A stretch of 64,000 nucleotides of DNA from JABMNT01 sp048262255 (GTDB taxonomy: Bacteria > Pseudomonadota > Alphaproteobacteria > Rhodospirillales > Casp-alpha2): NCBI GenBank assembly GCA_048262255.1, contig JBLXFH010000002.1:868001-932000 (forward strand), given 5' to 3'. Below, piece by piece: positions 25,644 through 34,195 of the stretch. Position numbers and translations under genes: made by a program. Positions within the stretch are counted from its first letter, which is position 1. Each line of letters starts with the position of its first letter. A model generated the notes under the pieces. It was not told the DNA's origin, did not search any database, and saw only the letters and a program-made list of their open reading frames with translations.

Positions 25644-26249
25644 ATGAAACTCTTCTCTTCCCCGACCTCTCCCTATGCCCGCAAAGTCCGCGCACTGATC
25701 ATCGAGAAACAACTGGAAAACCAGGTTGAGATCATTCCAACTGCGCCAGCGGAACTGCCGAAAGACCTTCTTGCCGCCAACCCTCTTGGACGCATACCGA
25801 CCTTGCTCACTGATGACGGCATGCCGCTGATCGACAGCCCGGTTATCTGTGAGTATCTGGATTCACTGGGAAGCAATGCCGGTGAACGCTCGGGTCAAGG
25901 CGAAGGGGTATGGGCAGTAAAACAATTACACGCCTTTGCCGATGGCATTATTGATACGGTCTTCACCATTTCCATGGAACGACGCCGCGATGAAAGCGAA
26001 CAGTCTCCGGGTTATATCAAGGGCCAGATAAAGCGGATCAAACGCGGTGTTGAAGCGTTGAATACCCAGGCCAAAACGCTGGCCAGCGTTCCCAATCTTG
26101 GTGAAATCGCCGTCGCCTGCTGTTTGGGTTATATGGATTTGCGCCTCAGTAACGATTACGACTGGCGCGCCGACAATGCCGATCTGGCCGCTTGGTATGC
26201 GGACATTTCGAAACGCCCCTCCATCGCACAAACCCAGCCACCGCAATAA
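25644..26249 (+). CDS. Glutathione S-transferase
   Basis: A 201-aa GST. The N-terminal thioredoxin-like domain begins MKLFSSPTSPYARKVRALI, with a Ser/Thr-Pro-Tyr active-site region, and contains NPLGRIPTLLTDDGMPLIDSPVICEYLD, where the cis-Pro and the glutathione-binding Ser (DSPVIC) are visible. The C-terminal helical domain (from about 90) ends with GDYD-like SNDYDWRADNADLAAWY. The substrate is unknown. The gene converges on the SdhA-like gene, the stops being 4 bp apart. Confidence 0.88.
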   Translation: MKLFSSPTSPYARKVRALIIEKQLENQVEIIPTAPAELPKDLLAANPLGRIPTLLTDDGMPLIDSPVICEYLDSLGSNAGERSGQGEGVWAVKQLHAFADGIIDTVFTISMERRRDESEQSPGYIKGQIKRIKRGVEALNTQAKTLASVPNLGEIAVACCLGYMDLRLSNDYDWRADNADLAAWYADISKRPSIAQTQPPQ

Positions 26250-26253
26250 TAGC

Positions 26254-27978
26254 CTAGACCTCCAGCAGCGTTTCGCCTGGCCGGATACGGGTGAACTGAA
26301 CGGGCTCTGTCGAAAGGGACAGGGTTCCGTTTTGCTGTCTGACCTGGGTGTAGCGGGAATTTTCCAGATCGCGGATTTCCGGAAAATCTTCACGGAAATG
26401 CGCGCCACGGGAATCCTCGCGGGTCAAGGCCGCTTCAATAATGGCTTTGCTGATCTGCATCTGGCTTTCCAGATTGAGCCAGTCATGCCAAGTCAGATTG
26501 TAGGCGCGGCTGTCGCCGGAGATGCCGGTGCGCATCAGTTCGGAATGCAGTTCATCAACACCTGTTCTGGCCCGTTTCAGGCTTTCCGCATCGCGTAGAA
26601 TTCCGGCATCTTCCCACATCACGTCATAGAGTTTTTCACGGATATCCGGCATGTGTCCGCCTTCGATCTGGAACGGATAGAGAGCTGCGGCGATGGCATC
26701 GTTGACAGCGTCCGTATCCGGCGCACGGAGCACGCCTTCCGACGGCAGCCAGTTGGCGATGGCGTCCCCGGCAATCCCGCCAAATACCGTGGAGTTGGCA
26801 ACCCCGTTACCGCCCAGCCGGTTGGCCCCATGAACGCCGCCAGTATCTTCCCCAGCCGCGAAAAGCCCTGGCAGTTCCGTTGCGCAATCGCTGTTGAACT
26901 CAACACCACCCATCATGTAATGCGCCGTCGGCACCACTTCCACATCACCCCCCACCAGATCGAACCCGCAATCATGACAGCGCTGGACCATGCCCTTGAA
27001 ACGGCTGCGCACTTCTTTGGAATCGAGATGTTTCATGGTGATGAACAAACCGCCGTTAGGCCCTACATTCCCCGACCGCATTTCGGAAAACATGGCGCGG
27101 CTGACAATATCCCGCGTCGCCCGTTCGGCCCGCTCATCATAGCGGCTCATGAACCGTTCTTTATCGCCACCCAGTAAATACCCGCCGTACCCGCGCAAAC
27201 CTTCCTCAATAATCGTACCCGTTATTCGGGTTCCCGGCCCCGCAATCAGGCCTGTCGGATGAAACTGCACCATCTCCATATCGCGCAAGGGTAAACCAGC
27301 GCGCAAGGCCATGGCCATACCGTCGCAGGACTTATCGCCCGACGGCGTGTGGTACTTGTACATGCTGGGCCCGCCGCCGGTTGCCAGCAGAACGGCCTTC
27401 GCCTGCACCAACTTAAATTCACCCGTCCGCATATCGGTCATCAACACACCGGCGAGGCCGGTTCCGTCTTTGGATTTAATGAGTTCCAGCGCCCGGTGGT
27501 CTTCAAGCCGGTGAATGCCCCGCTTCCAGACCTGCTCCGACAGGCGATTGATAATCTCGATTCCCGTCAGGTCGCCTTTATGGACGGTGCGGTCGAAAGT
27601 CTGCCCGGCAAAGGCTTTCTGATGCAGGGAGCCGTCGGGGTTACGGTCAAAAAAGCAGCCCAGTTCATTCTCAAGCTCGCGGATGCAGCGCGGCGCTTCG
27701 TTAACCAGCGTCCAGGCTAGGTCCTGGTTGTTCAGCCATTTGCCGCCCTCAATGGTATCCATGAAATGCCGCTCGACAGAATCATCCGGCGACATGGCGG
27801 CGTTATATCCGCCCTGCACCATGCGCGTGCAGCCGCATTTGCCGAGCAACCCCTTGACGGCGATGGTGATATCCAGATCGGGATTCTGGATGGAGGCATG
27901 CAAGGCGGCAAACAACCCGGCCCCACCCGCTCCCAGGATCAACACATCCGTTTGGCTTTGCTCAAATCTTACAGCCAT
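26254..27978 (-). CDS. Succinate dehydrogenase/fumarate reductase-like flavoprotein subunit
   Basis: A 574-aa catalytic subunit of an SDH/FRD-type complex, the last gene of an eight-gene operon. The FAD Rossmann loop is LGAGGAGLFAALHA (15-28). Where SdhA has the covalent FAD-His (R-S-H-T-x-x-A-Q-G-G), this protein reads C-G-C50-T-R-M-V-Q-G-G, so FAD is probably not covalently bound. Active-site features of the family are kept: FHPTGL, EGLRGYGGYLL, the RDIVSRAM Arg, HYMMGGV, and HGANRLGGNGVANSTVFGG. The lack of covalent FAD lowers the redox potential in characterised enzymes and disfavours succinate oxidation. A different dicarboxylate, or the reductive direction, is therefore likely. Its separation from SdhB/C/D by a TauE gene is unusual. 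Confidence 0.88.
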   Translation of the reverse strand: MAVRFEQSQTDVLILGAGGAGLFAALHASIQNPDLDITIAVKGLLGKCGCTRMVQGGYNAAMSPDDSVERHFMDTIEGGKWLNNQDLAWTLVNEAPRCIRELENELGCFFDRNPDGSLHQKAFAGQTFDRTVHKGDLTGIEIINRLSEQVWKRGIHRLEDHRALELIKSKDGTGLAGVLMTDMRTGEFKLVQAKAVLLATGGGPSMYKYHTPSGDKSCDGMAMALRAGLPLRDMEMVQFHPTGLIAGPGTRITGTIIEEGLRGYGGYLLGGDKERFMSRYDERAERATRDIVSRAMFSEMRSGNVGPNGGLFITMKHLDSKEVRSRFKGMVQRCHDCGFDLVGGDVEVVPTAHYMMGGVEFNSDCATELPGLFAAGEDTGGVHGANRLGGNGVANSTVFGGIAGDAIANWLPSEGVLRAPDTDAVNDAIAAALYPFQIEGGHMPDIREKLYDVMWEDAGILRDAESLKRARTGVDELHSELMRTGISGDSRAYNLTWHDWLNLESQMQISKAIIEAALTREDSRGAHFREDFPEIRDLENSRYTQVRQQNGTLSLSTEPVQFTRIRPGETLLEV

Positions 27979-27988
27979 GTCACTTTTC

Positions 27989-28708
27989 CTATAAAACCAA
28001 TGAAATTCCTGAGACCAAAATCAAAGCCAAAACCAATTGGCGAAACCGAATTTCGTCTAATTTTCGATAAATAATCATTCCCAGCCACGCACCAACGGCA
28101 ATGGCGGGCAAACACCAGATAAACCACTCCAGGGTTTGTGTGGTGACCAATCCGCGCCAGATCAACACGATCATCGTGGCACTGTGCATGATGAAGACAA
28201 AAGGCTGGTAGACGCCCCGCTGACGTGCTTTCGGCCAACCGCGCAAGCCCGCCCACAGAATGGGTGTAACCCCGCTCAAACCGGCAAACCCGCCAAGCAC
28301 CCCTCCTGTAAAACCAACGATCCCGTCCGCCAATTTACCACCACCAGAGACATGTAGGTTTCTTGGCATCAGCCAGATGGTAGCAATATATAAAATCAGA
28401 AAACAACCGACACCAAAGCGGAAAGGCTCCGGTGCCGTATGGGCCAGCAACCAGACGCCAATGGGAACCGCCAACACGCCCATGATGGCAAAAGTGGGTA
28501 GCGCCGAATAATCCATCTCTTTGCGTAAGCGCAGAATAGGAACTGCATGCATGGCCAGACCACTCGCGATAATCAGCGGAACGGCATCAATCGGATCCAT
28601 GAACTGGAACCAGATGGCACCCAGGATCAAGGCATCACCAAAGCCGGCAGCCGAAGCAACGAAGGCCGCAAGAAAAGCCCCCAAGGGAATGATGAGCTCA
28701 AATGGCAT
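27989..28708 (-). CDS. TauE/SafE-family anion exporter
   Basis: A 239-aa membrane protein with about seven helices, beginning MPFELIIPLGAFLAAFVASAAGFGDALILG. The duplicated family motif with G-F-x-G-G-x-x-G-G-F-A-G-L-S-G appears as GIVGFTGGVLGGFAGLSGVTPILWAGLRG. Family members export sulfite, sulfoacetate and other organic anions. The gene overlaps the anchor subunit gene by 11 bp and is followed after 10 bp by the SdhA-like gene. It is thus embedded in the SDH-like operon and probably moves the substrate or a product of that pathway. Confidence 0.85.
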   Translation of the reverse strand: MPFELIIPLGAFLAAFVASAAGFGDALILGAIWFQFMDPIDAVPLIIASGLAMHAVPILRLRKEMDYSALPTFAIMGVLAVPIGVWLLAHTAPEPFRFGVGCFLILYIATIWLMPRNLHVSGGGKLADGIVGFTGGVLGGFAGLSGVTPILWAGLRGWPKARQRGVYQPFVFIMHSATMIVLIWRGLVTTQTLEWFIWCLPAIAVGAWLGMIIYRKLDEIRFRQLVLALILVSGISLVL

Positions 28709-29039
28709 TGAGCAAAAATACCAATCCTGCGCAGAGACTCAGCCCGCAGGAAACCGCGACCAGCGTTTTCTGCCCCTCCCGCCAAGCCAGAAACTCCAGC
28801 GCCAACAATCGTAATCCGCCCGTCAGATGCGCCGCCAGACAGACCACCAGCGCCGTCTCCAGAGCTTTCAACCCCGGCGTATTGGACCAGGAGATAAAAG
28901 CCGCAAAACTTTCGCTCTCGGCCAGGGCCAACCCCAGAACATAAAGATGAACGGGCAGAAAAACCGTTAGCGCCAAACCCGAAACGCGATGGATGAGGAA
29001 CGCCCAATAGGTGGGGTGATTGCGGTGCGCGGTGATCAT
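28698..29039 (-). CDS. SDH-like membrane anchor subunit (SdhD position)
   Basis: The ATG at 29039, just after the stop of the other anchor gene (TGA 29042-29044), gives 113 aa. Three transmembrane helices are visible: HRVSGLALTVFLPVHLYVLGLAL, LETALVVCLAAHLTGGLRLLALEF and KTLVAVSCGLSLCAGLVFLL. The pattern H-R-x-S-G with a His 12 residues on is typical of SdhC/FrdC-type haem b and quinone-site helices. A longer upstream start would overlap the previous gene by 80 bp and is not needed. Confidence 0.8.
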   Translation of the reverse strand: MITAHRNHPTYWAFLIHRVSGLALTVFLPVHLYVLGLALAESESFAAFISWSNTPGLKALETALVVCLAAHLTGGLRLLALEFLAWREGQKTLVAVSCGLSLCAGLVFLLNAI

Positions 29040-29041
29040 TC

Positions 29042-29401
29042 TCAAACCCCGCCCAGCCCGTAAAGTCCAAACGCGGCACGCAATCCCAAAATCAGAACCA
29101 GCACACCGAATAACCCGGCCCACAGTTCCGTGCGCCTCACCGACAAGGCTGTCATTTCCCGCAGGATGGTTTTCAGGCCAATGGGTGCATGCACGGAAAT
29201 GGCGACGACAAACAGACTATAAAAAGCCAGCCACAGTTTGCTTCCACCGATGCGTCCGATAATTTCCTCGGCGCTCAGGCCACCCTGCACGGCGAAGATC
29301 ATCGTCGCAATATGGACTGTCACGCAGACTGCGAGAACCACCGCGCTGATCCGTTGCGCCGCCCACAGATAAGTTTCGGTTCTCAGAGCCGACGAACTCA
29401 T
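29042..29401 (-). CDS. SDH-like membrane anchor subunit (SdhC position)
   Basis: A 119-aa hydrophobic protein with three helices: AAQRISAVVLAVCVTVHIATMIF, LWLAFYSLFVVAISVHAPIGL and ELWAGLFGVLVLILGLRAAF. The Q-R-I-S motif and His residues in helices 1 and 2 are positioned as haem or quinone ligands in SDH cytochrome b subunits. Its ATG overlaps the stop of the iron-sulfur subunit gene (29398-29401), so the two are translationally coupled. Confidence 0.8.
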   Translation of the reverse strand: MSSSALRTETYLWAAQRISAVVLAVCVTVHIATMIFAVQGGLSAEEIIGRIGGSKLWLAFYSLFVVAISVHAPIGLKTILREMTALSVRRTELWAGLFGVLVLILGLRAAFGLYGLGGV

Positions 29402-30120
29402 TTCAGTTCCCCTTTCAGCACGGCCTTCATGGTTTCGCGCTTCAACCCCGCGATCGCCGCCGTCGGGTTCAGTGATTTCGGGCAGCGTTCAACACAACCC
29501 TGCTGGGAATGACAACCCAGACAACCATTGTCTCCGGCTACTGCCTGTAAGCGTTCCAGGCGCGTGATATCACGCTCGTCATTGATCAGCGTCCAGGCCC
29601 GGTTCATGGCTGCCGGCCCCAGATAATCCGGGTTCCAGTCCACCACATCACAAGTTGCATGGCAGACCCCGCAGCCGATGCACTCAATTCCGGCGCTGGC
29701 CTGTTTGCGTTTGGGATCATCCGGGGAAATCACCGCCAGTGCATCATCGCGGTTTTTTTCGCCTTCAAAGGAGCCGATGGCCTGCGCCCATTTATCGAAA
29801 AAAACCTTCATATCAACAACCAGATCCTTGACCACAGGCAAGCTGCGTAACGGATCGAGAACCAGTTCTCCGGCTTCTGCCACACGCGACACATGGGTGC
29901 GGCAGGTCCAGCGGGCTTTGCCATTAACCGTCATCGCGCAGGACCCGCAAACGCCCACCCGACAGGCAAAACGGTAACTTAACGATGGATCAATTTCGCG
30001 CTGGATATAGGTCACCACATCAAGAACCGTCTGGCTTTCAAGGCGCGGCACCTGATAGGTCTGATAGCTGCCTTCGGCATCGCCCCGCCAGATAGAGACG
30101 GTTATCTGATCCTTATTCAT
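29398..30120 (-). CDS. SDH/FRD-like iron-sulfur subunit
   Basis: A 240-aa SdhB-type electron-transfer protein. The N-terminal plant-ferredoxin fold has the [2Fe-2S] ligands Cys53, Cys58, Cys61 and Cys73 (CRVGVCGSC, then RWTCRTH). The C-terminal domain has two cysteine clusters, CIGCGVCHATC and CLGCHSQQGCVERCPK, for the [4Fe-4S] and [3Fe-4S] or second [4Fe-4S] centres. It would carry electrons from the SdhA-like flavoprotein to quinone through the two anchors. The start overlaps the VOC gene stop by 4 bp (ATGA). Confidence 0.92.
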   Translation of the reverse strand: MNKDQITVSIWRGDAEGSYQTYQVPRLESQTVLDVVTYIQREIDPSLSYRFACRVGVCGSCAMTVNGKARWTCRTHVSRVAEAGELVLDPLRSLPVVKDLVVDMKVFFDKWAQAIGSFEGEKNRDDALAVISPDDPKRKQASAGIECIGCGVCHATCDVVDWNPDYLGPAAMNRAWTLINDERDITRLERLQAVAGDNGCLGCHSQQGCVERCPKSLNPTAAIAGLKRETMKAVLKGELK

Positions 30121-31010
30121 GAGGTGATCTCCGCCGTTGCTTCGCTAAACTCAATAACAACACCACCTGTTTCCAGCCCGGACAGCCAAAGCGACTTGCC
30201 GCGCCGTTGGCAGGCAAGCCCGCTGTTCAGGACACAGTTTTCCGCCGCCTCAATATCCTGCACGCTGATCCCGTACCCCATGAATCTGGGGTCATACGGC
30301 ACGCCGCTTGTTGCGCCCAGAAAACGCTCGGAAAACGCGGTTTGCGGAGAAACGGATATCAATGCTGCGCCCGCCGAAACTGACAGGCTGTCGTCATATT
30401 GGGTAACGCTCCCGTCACCGAACAGGCCTTCAAAAAAATCCGTATAATCTGTAGGGCGCGACGCCACCATCATCACCTCAGAAATTCCCGTCGCCGTGTT
30501 GGCATGCTTTTGGAATTGCGGTTTACAAAAATACTGTGGTTCGTGCTGGTGATCGCAGGTGAAGAACACGGCCCAGGGCATATCTGGATGGATGGCGAAG
30601 GTCAGCTTGAAACCGACGGTCACCTCTGCACCATCAGGCTGTTTGGCCAGTCTGGAAAATTCAAAAGGCTCTACCAGATCAAACCCCCGGCTTTTAAAAT
30701 GCGCCCTGTCCGCCTGCCAGCCACGGCTTTTCAGGGCCAGCATGGAAAACCCCTGTTGATGGGTTTTCAGAAAATCCCGCGTATAGGCACCAAAACTGAA
30801 AGCCCCCGGTAATGCTTCCGGGATGTCTTGCGGTTGCGTCACTGACAGCAATTCGAGAAAATCGCCATCCATCTGTGCCAGTTGGTTGCCGGTGCCAAAA
30901 GGATGCTGGGCCTTGGGCGTCAGGGTGAAACCCAGACGCTCATAGATCGACGCCATAACGTCCAGATCCGATCCACACAAAACCAGATGATCAATTCCGC
31001 GGTTCATCAT
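30117..31010 (-). CDS. VOC-superfamily (glyoxalase-like) protein
   Basis: A 297-aa protein with two betaalphabetabetabeta modules. The N-terminal half (MNRGIDHLVLCGSDLDVMASIYERLGFTLTPKAQHPFGTGNQLAQMDGDFLELLSV) matches the glyoxalase_3 group, with a metal His in GIDHL and Glu in DFLELL. The C-terminal half begins at about residue 175 (TGISEVMMVASRPTDYTDFF). Glyoxalase-like proteins act as lyases, isomerases or dioxygenases; the reaction here is unknown. It overlaps the PHP-like gene stop and the SdhB-like gene start, so it clearly belongs to this pathway. Confidence 0.8.
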   Translation of the reverse strand: MMNRGIDHLVLCGSDLDVMASIYERLGFTLTPKAQHPFGTGNQLAQMDGDFLELLSVTQPQDIPEALPGAFSFGAYTRDFLKTHQQGFSMLALKSRGWQADRAHFKSRGFDLVEPFEFSRLAKQPDGAEVTVGFKLTFAIHPDMPWAVFFTCDHQHEPQYFCKPQFQKHANTATGISEVMMVASRPTDYTDFFEGLFGDGSVTQYDDSLSVSAGAALISVSPQTAFSERFLGATSGVPYDPRFMGYGISVQDIEAAENCVLNSGLACQRRGKSLWLSGLETGGVVIEFSEATAEITS

Positions 31011-33259
31011 TACGCATCCTTAAAAATATAAATAGGGCTCGACCAGATCAGATGGCCATCTTCCTGGGTAATACAAACGTAAAGGGCATTGTCTCCCTCT
31101 GACTTCAAAGCCATTTGCCGATCCAGCGTCATCTGGTAATGGGGGTTTTCATCAGGCATCCGAAACACCCGGATGCGGCGCTTGATGCCGCCGTTCTCAA
31201 ACACCAGATCGTCGCGCCCAATATCCTGGATCGTGATCTCCTGTTTGATCAGGTCCGTTTCTATTTTAAGCGTTCCCGCATTCTCATCCGTCAGCCAGGC
31301 ATCAAAACCGCCAAAGCCGCCTGTGGTAATCGCGCCCCATTCGAGGCGCTGCTCCGAGACCAGATCAAAAGGTTTGTCCACATTATAACGGTTAATGGGC
31401 GCAACGCGCGCAAAGGAATTGCCATCCAGCTCGGCAAATCCGTCCCAATGGGTTTCACGGCCACGTCCCCGGTATTCGGAACCTTCCCAGACCACCCGGA
31501 TGCGTCGTCCCATATCGGCTTCGGTATAGGGCCGATAGGTTTCAACCGTCTGTAGGCCGTTGCGAATTTCAACCCGTTCGATCGGCGATGATCCGACCAG
31601 ATCAATTTTCAGCGTGGCTTGCTCGCCCACATATTTAAGGATATCACCCATCATTGCACTATCGGTCATTTCCGATGAGCAGGGCCCGAGATTTGGGTCT
31701 TCAGAAAAACGCTCGGCTTGTCCTGCAAACGCCGCCTGCACATCCAGCACCATACGGCAGCCCGTGGTTCCGTAATGATGGCGCTTGCGCAGGCTATCGA
31801 GCAATCCATCGCGCGTCAGCTCGGTCGCCAGCATGCAGGTCAGCCCGCCATAGGAACCAAAGCTGGTCGCACCTGGATGACTGGCGCCGGGACGGCCCTT
31901 GTGGCCGTCGGAGTTCGAGACAATTCCGACCCGGTAACCCTGCTCGAAGGCGTCGTGGATGAGCCACTCGAACGTGCCCCAGGCGGAATGCACCTCGACG
32001 GCACGCTCCAGCTTGTCGTCATGGGCCATCTTGATGTCGGCATAGCGCCCGCCGATATGGGCGAACACCACGCAGTCCTCACCCTTTAAATCCTCAAACA
32101 GTTCTGCCGCCGTATGGGAATCCGTATCCTGATCTGACAGGTCATCGACCAGTGCGTGGGACGAGCGATGGATTTGCCGCCCTTCGTCGCGGAACAGGAC
32201 ATTGCGGTCGCCGCCCATACCCGTATTGCCGGACCATTCGTAACCCGGAAAAGCGATAAACGTGCCGTCTTCATTGAACTCCGCCGTCAGTTCATTCAAA
32301 TGCGCCCAGAACTCACTTGTGATCTGAAAGTCATTGCCCTGATGGCCAACGGCATCAAGAAAAGCATAATCGCGGGCGAAGGCATGGAAATCGCGGGCTG
32401 AATTGGTGCCAATGGTTTCTTCCGACTGACCGTGCAGATCACCCCAGTAGGGAAACAACGCGGCTTCGGTAACGATGCGCAACGGATTTGAACGGGCGGC
32501 AACCACACCTTGATCATCCACCAGTTCAATGACCACGTCACCCGGCGCGTTGACGTTCAGACCTTCAAGAACAATGGCTTTTGTTCCCGGTACAAAGGTC
32601 ACGGTTTCCGGCAAGCCATTAACCAAAGCACTGGTTTTCAGATGGAACGTTCCTTCACATTGATCTGAAGGGTTACCCCACTTGTCTTCGCCCTTCAAAG
32701 AAAGCCGGAAAGGCGCTCCCACGATCCGGCTGGTCGGCAGAACGGCTTTCCAAAGAACCGGCGGGCCGGGGATCAGGCGGATCACCGGCTGTTCGGGCAG
32801 TTCCACATAATTATAGGTGGCGATGGCGTCAATCAGCAGACGGAACTCGAAGGTCTCTTCACAAAAAGTCTGCATACGGATGCCGGGGCTTCCGCCTCGC
32901 CGGTCGCCGAGGCGAATGGTGATCTGATCGCCGGCGCGCAGAAACCCGCGCACGACCTTGATGTAGATGGTTTTATCCCAGGGTCGGATGTTGCGCTTGC
33001 CGTCGAACTCCATATGCAGAACCGCCCCGTTGGAGGCTTCCGCCGTGACATAGTTGGGCGCTTTCGGGTCGGTCAGTTGCGGGCGGCCCATATCACTGGC
33101 AAAGCGATGCACCAGCTTAATGGAGCCCGTATCATCAATGCCGAATTTCCCGGCCGTATAAGTGACGGTAAACTCCTGATAGGATCCGGCTTCAAAGTCG
33201 CCGCTGGGGCTGACCATTGCGAAACCCATTTCATGGGGTAAAAATTGTGAATGAGGCAT
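31010..33259 (-). CDS. DUF3604 PHP-like metallohydrolase
   Basis: A 749-aa protein. Residues 1-270 are beta-rich with no clear family match. From about 275 it is a DUF3604/PHP-type metal-dependent hydrolase: FPYWGDLHGQSEETIG (the first metal D-x-H), FLDAVGHQGNDFQ, FPGYEWSG, CVVFAHIGGRYADI, AVEVHSAWGTFEW, SNSDGHKGRPGASHPG and KRHHYGTTG. The His and Asp content of these loops fits a multinuclear metal site as in PHP phosphoesterases. No signal peptide is seen, so it is cytoplasmic. The substrate is unknown. The ATG lies 8 bp after the GntR gene and the stop overlaps the VOC gene. Confidence 0.82.
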   Translation of the reverse strand: MPHSQFLPHEMGFAMVSPSGDFEAGSYQEFTVTYTAGKFGIDDTGSIKLVHRFASDMGRPQLTDPKAPNYVTAEASNGAVLHMEFDGKRNIRPWDKTIYIKVVRGFLRAGDQITIRLGDRRGGSPGIRMQTFCEETFEFRLLIDAIATYNYVELPEQPVIRLIPGPPVLWKAVLPTSRIVGAPFRLSLKGEDKWGNPSDQCEGTFHLKTSALVNGLPETVTFVPGTKAIVLEGLNVNAPGDVVIELVDDQGVVAARSNPLRIVTEAALFPYWGDLHGQSEETIGTNSARDFHAFARDYAFLDAVGHQGNDFQITSEFWAHLNELTAEFNEDGTFIAFPGYEWSGNTGMGGDRNVLFRDEGRQIHRSSHALVDDLSDQDTDSHTAAELFEDLKGEDCVVFAHIGGRYADIKMAHDDKLERAVEVHSAWGTFEWLIHDAFEQGYRVGIVSNSDGHKGRPGASHPGATSFGSYGGLTCMLATELTRDGLLDSLRKRHHYGTTGCRMVLDVQAAFAGQAERFSEDPNLGPCSSEMTDSAMMGDILKYVGEQATLKIDLVGSSPIERVEIRNGLQTVETYRPYTEADMGRRIRVVWEGSEYRGRGRETHWDGFAELDGNSFARVAPINRYNVDKPFDLVSEQRLEWGAITTGGFGGFDAWLTDENAGTLKIETDLIKQEITIQDIGRDDLVFENGGIKRRIRVFRMPDENPHYQMTLDRQMALKSEGDNALYVCITQEDGHLIWSSPIYIFKDA

Positions 33260-33267
33260 GCGCTTTC

Positions 33268-34038
33268 CTAGCGGCTGTGCGGGCGAATTTCCAATCGCCG
33301 GGCATTGGGGGGCAAATAAACCAACTGATAACTGACCGGCTCATCCCGGAAACCATACCCCAGAATATGACAGGCCAGCCCGGTCGTCCTTGGCTTCAAT
33401 TTCAAAATTTGGCAGATATCGTCGGCAAAGGTTTCCGCCCCCACCTGTTCTGTGATGCGGGCTGTCGGTGCATTGAACTGCTCGCGCAGCATGGCCCGAA
33501 TATTGATATTGTCGAGATCCTGTACCGGCCGCTTTAACAGTTTGTCGAAACGCTTTGCCTCCAGATACAGCCGTCCCAGACAGGCAAATTCGCCGTTCAC
33601 ATCAATCTCGCGTTCAATGCAGATATAGGGGCCACTCCCTCCCAGAAACCGCGACCAGTCGCCTTCGTCCACCGTTTTTTCGATGGATCGCACTTTGCTG
33701 AACACCGGCAGTAGGGTCCGCCCATCATCGCCCAAAAACCGGAAATGCCATAAATCATGCAGTTGCTCGGTCTGGTCGGCGATAAAGGTGCCGCTGCCGT
33801 GACGGCGGATGATTACGCCCTGCTCAGCCAGTCGGGCCAGGGCTTTCTGGATGGTGCCAAGGCTTGCCGGCAGGGCGGCCGCCAGATCATGCTCGCCGGG
33901 TAATTGTTCGCCGGGTTGCAATTCTCCACAATCCACCGCTCCAGCAATACCATCCGACAATAGAATATATTTCGGCACGCGCGGCAATCCACGCTCTGTG
34001 ACTCCCTGCATTTTATCTGCCAGACCGGATAAATTCAT
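33268..34038 (-). CDS. GntR/HutC-family (UTRA) transcription regulator
   Basis: A 256-aa regulator and the first gene of the SDH-like operon. The winged helix is at about 22-90 (YILLSDGIAGAVDCGELQPGEQLPGEHDLAAAL, then LGTIQKALARLAEQGVIIRRHGSGTFI). The UTRA ligand domain follows at about 105-250 (GPYICIEREIDVNGEFACLGRLYL and VSYQLVYLPPNARRLEIRP). UTRA domains bind the pathway substrate or an intermediate. The position 8 bp before the PHP-like gene and opposite a TauE-AzlCD operon suggests control of both directions. Confidence 0.87.
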   Translation of the reverse strand: MNLSGLADKMQGVTERGLPRVPKYILLSDGIAGAVDCGELQPGEQLPGEHDLAAALPASLGTIQKALARLAEQGVIIRRHGSGTFIADQTEQLHDLWHFRFLGDDGRTLLPVFSKVRSIEKTVDEGDWSRFLGGSGPYICIEREIDVNGEFACLGRLYLEAKRFDKLLKRPVQDLDNINIRAMLREQFNAPTARITEQVGAETFADDICQILKLKPRTTGLACHILGYGFRDEPVSYQLVYLPPNARRLEIRPHSR

Positions 34039-34195
34039 AGGCTAAATACTATCATCATTTTGACAATCCCTGTTAATCGAGAGACTATCGCGCTTCGCGA
34101 AAAGCATCAAGTCCTATATAGCTCTATAGATTTGTTTCCCTCTTTCATCTGTGCGATTATTGATCCCGCCCACCTTTCTTGACCCAAGGCTTCCC
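34039..34195. promoter_or_regulatory. Divergent promoter region between GntR and TauE operons
   Basis: A 157-bp AT-rich gap. A plus-strand TTGACA at 34060-34065 is followed after 17 bp by GACTAT (34083-34088), a perfect -35 with a weak -10. TCGCG-CTT-CGCGA (34088-34100) is a small palindrome overlapping the start region, and CTATA/TATAG half-sites lie at about 34112-34130. Any of these could be the GntR operator; none matches a known UTRA consensus well. Confidence 0.35.
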
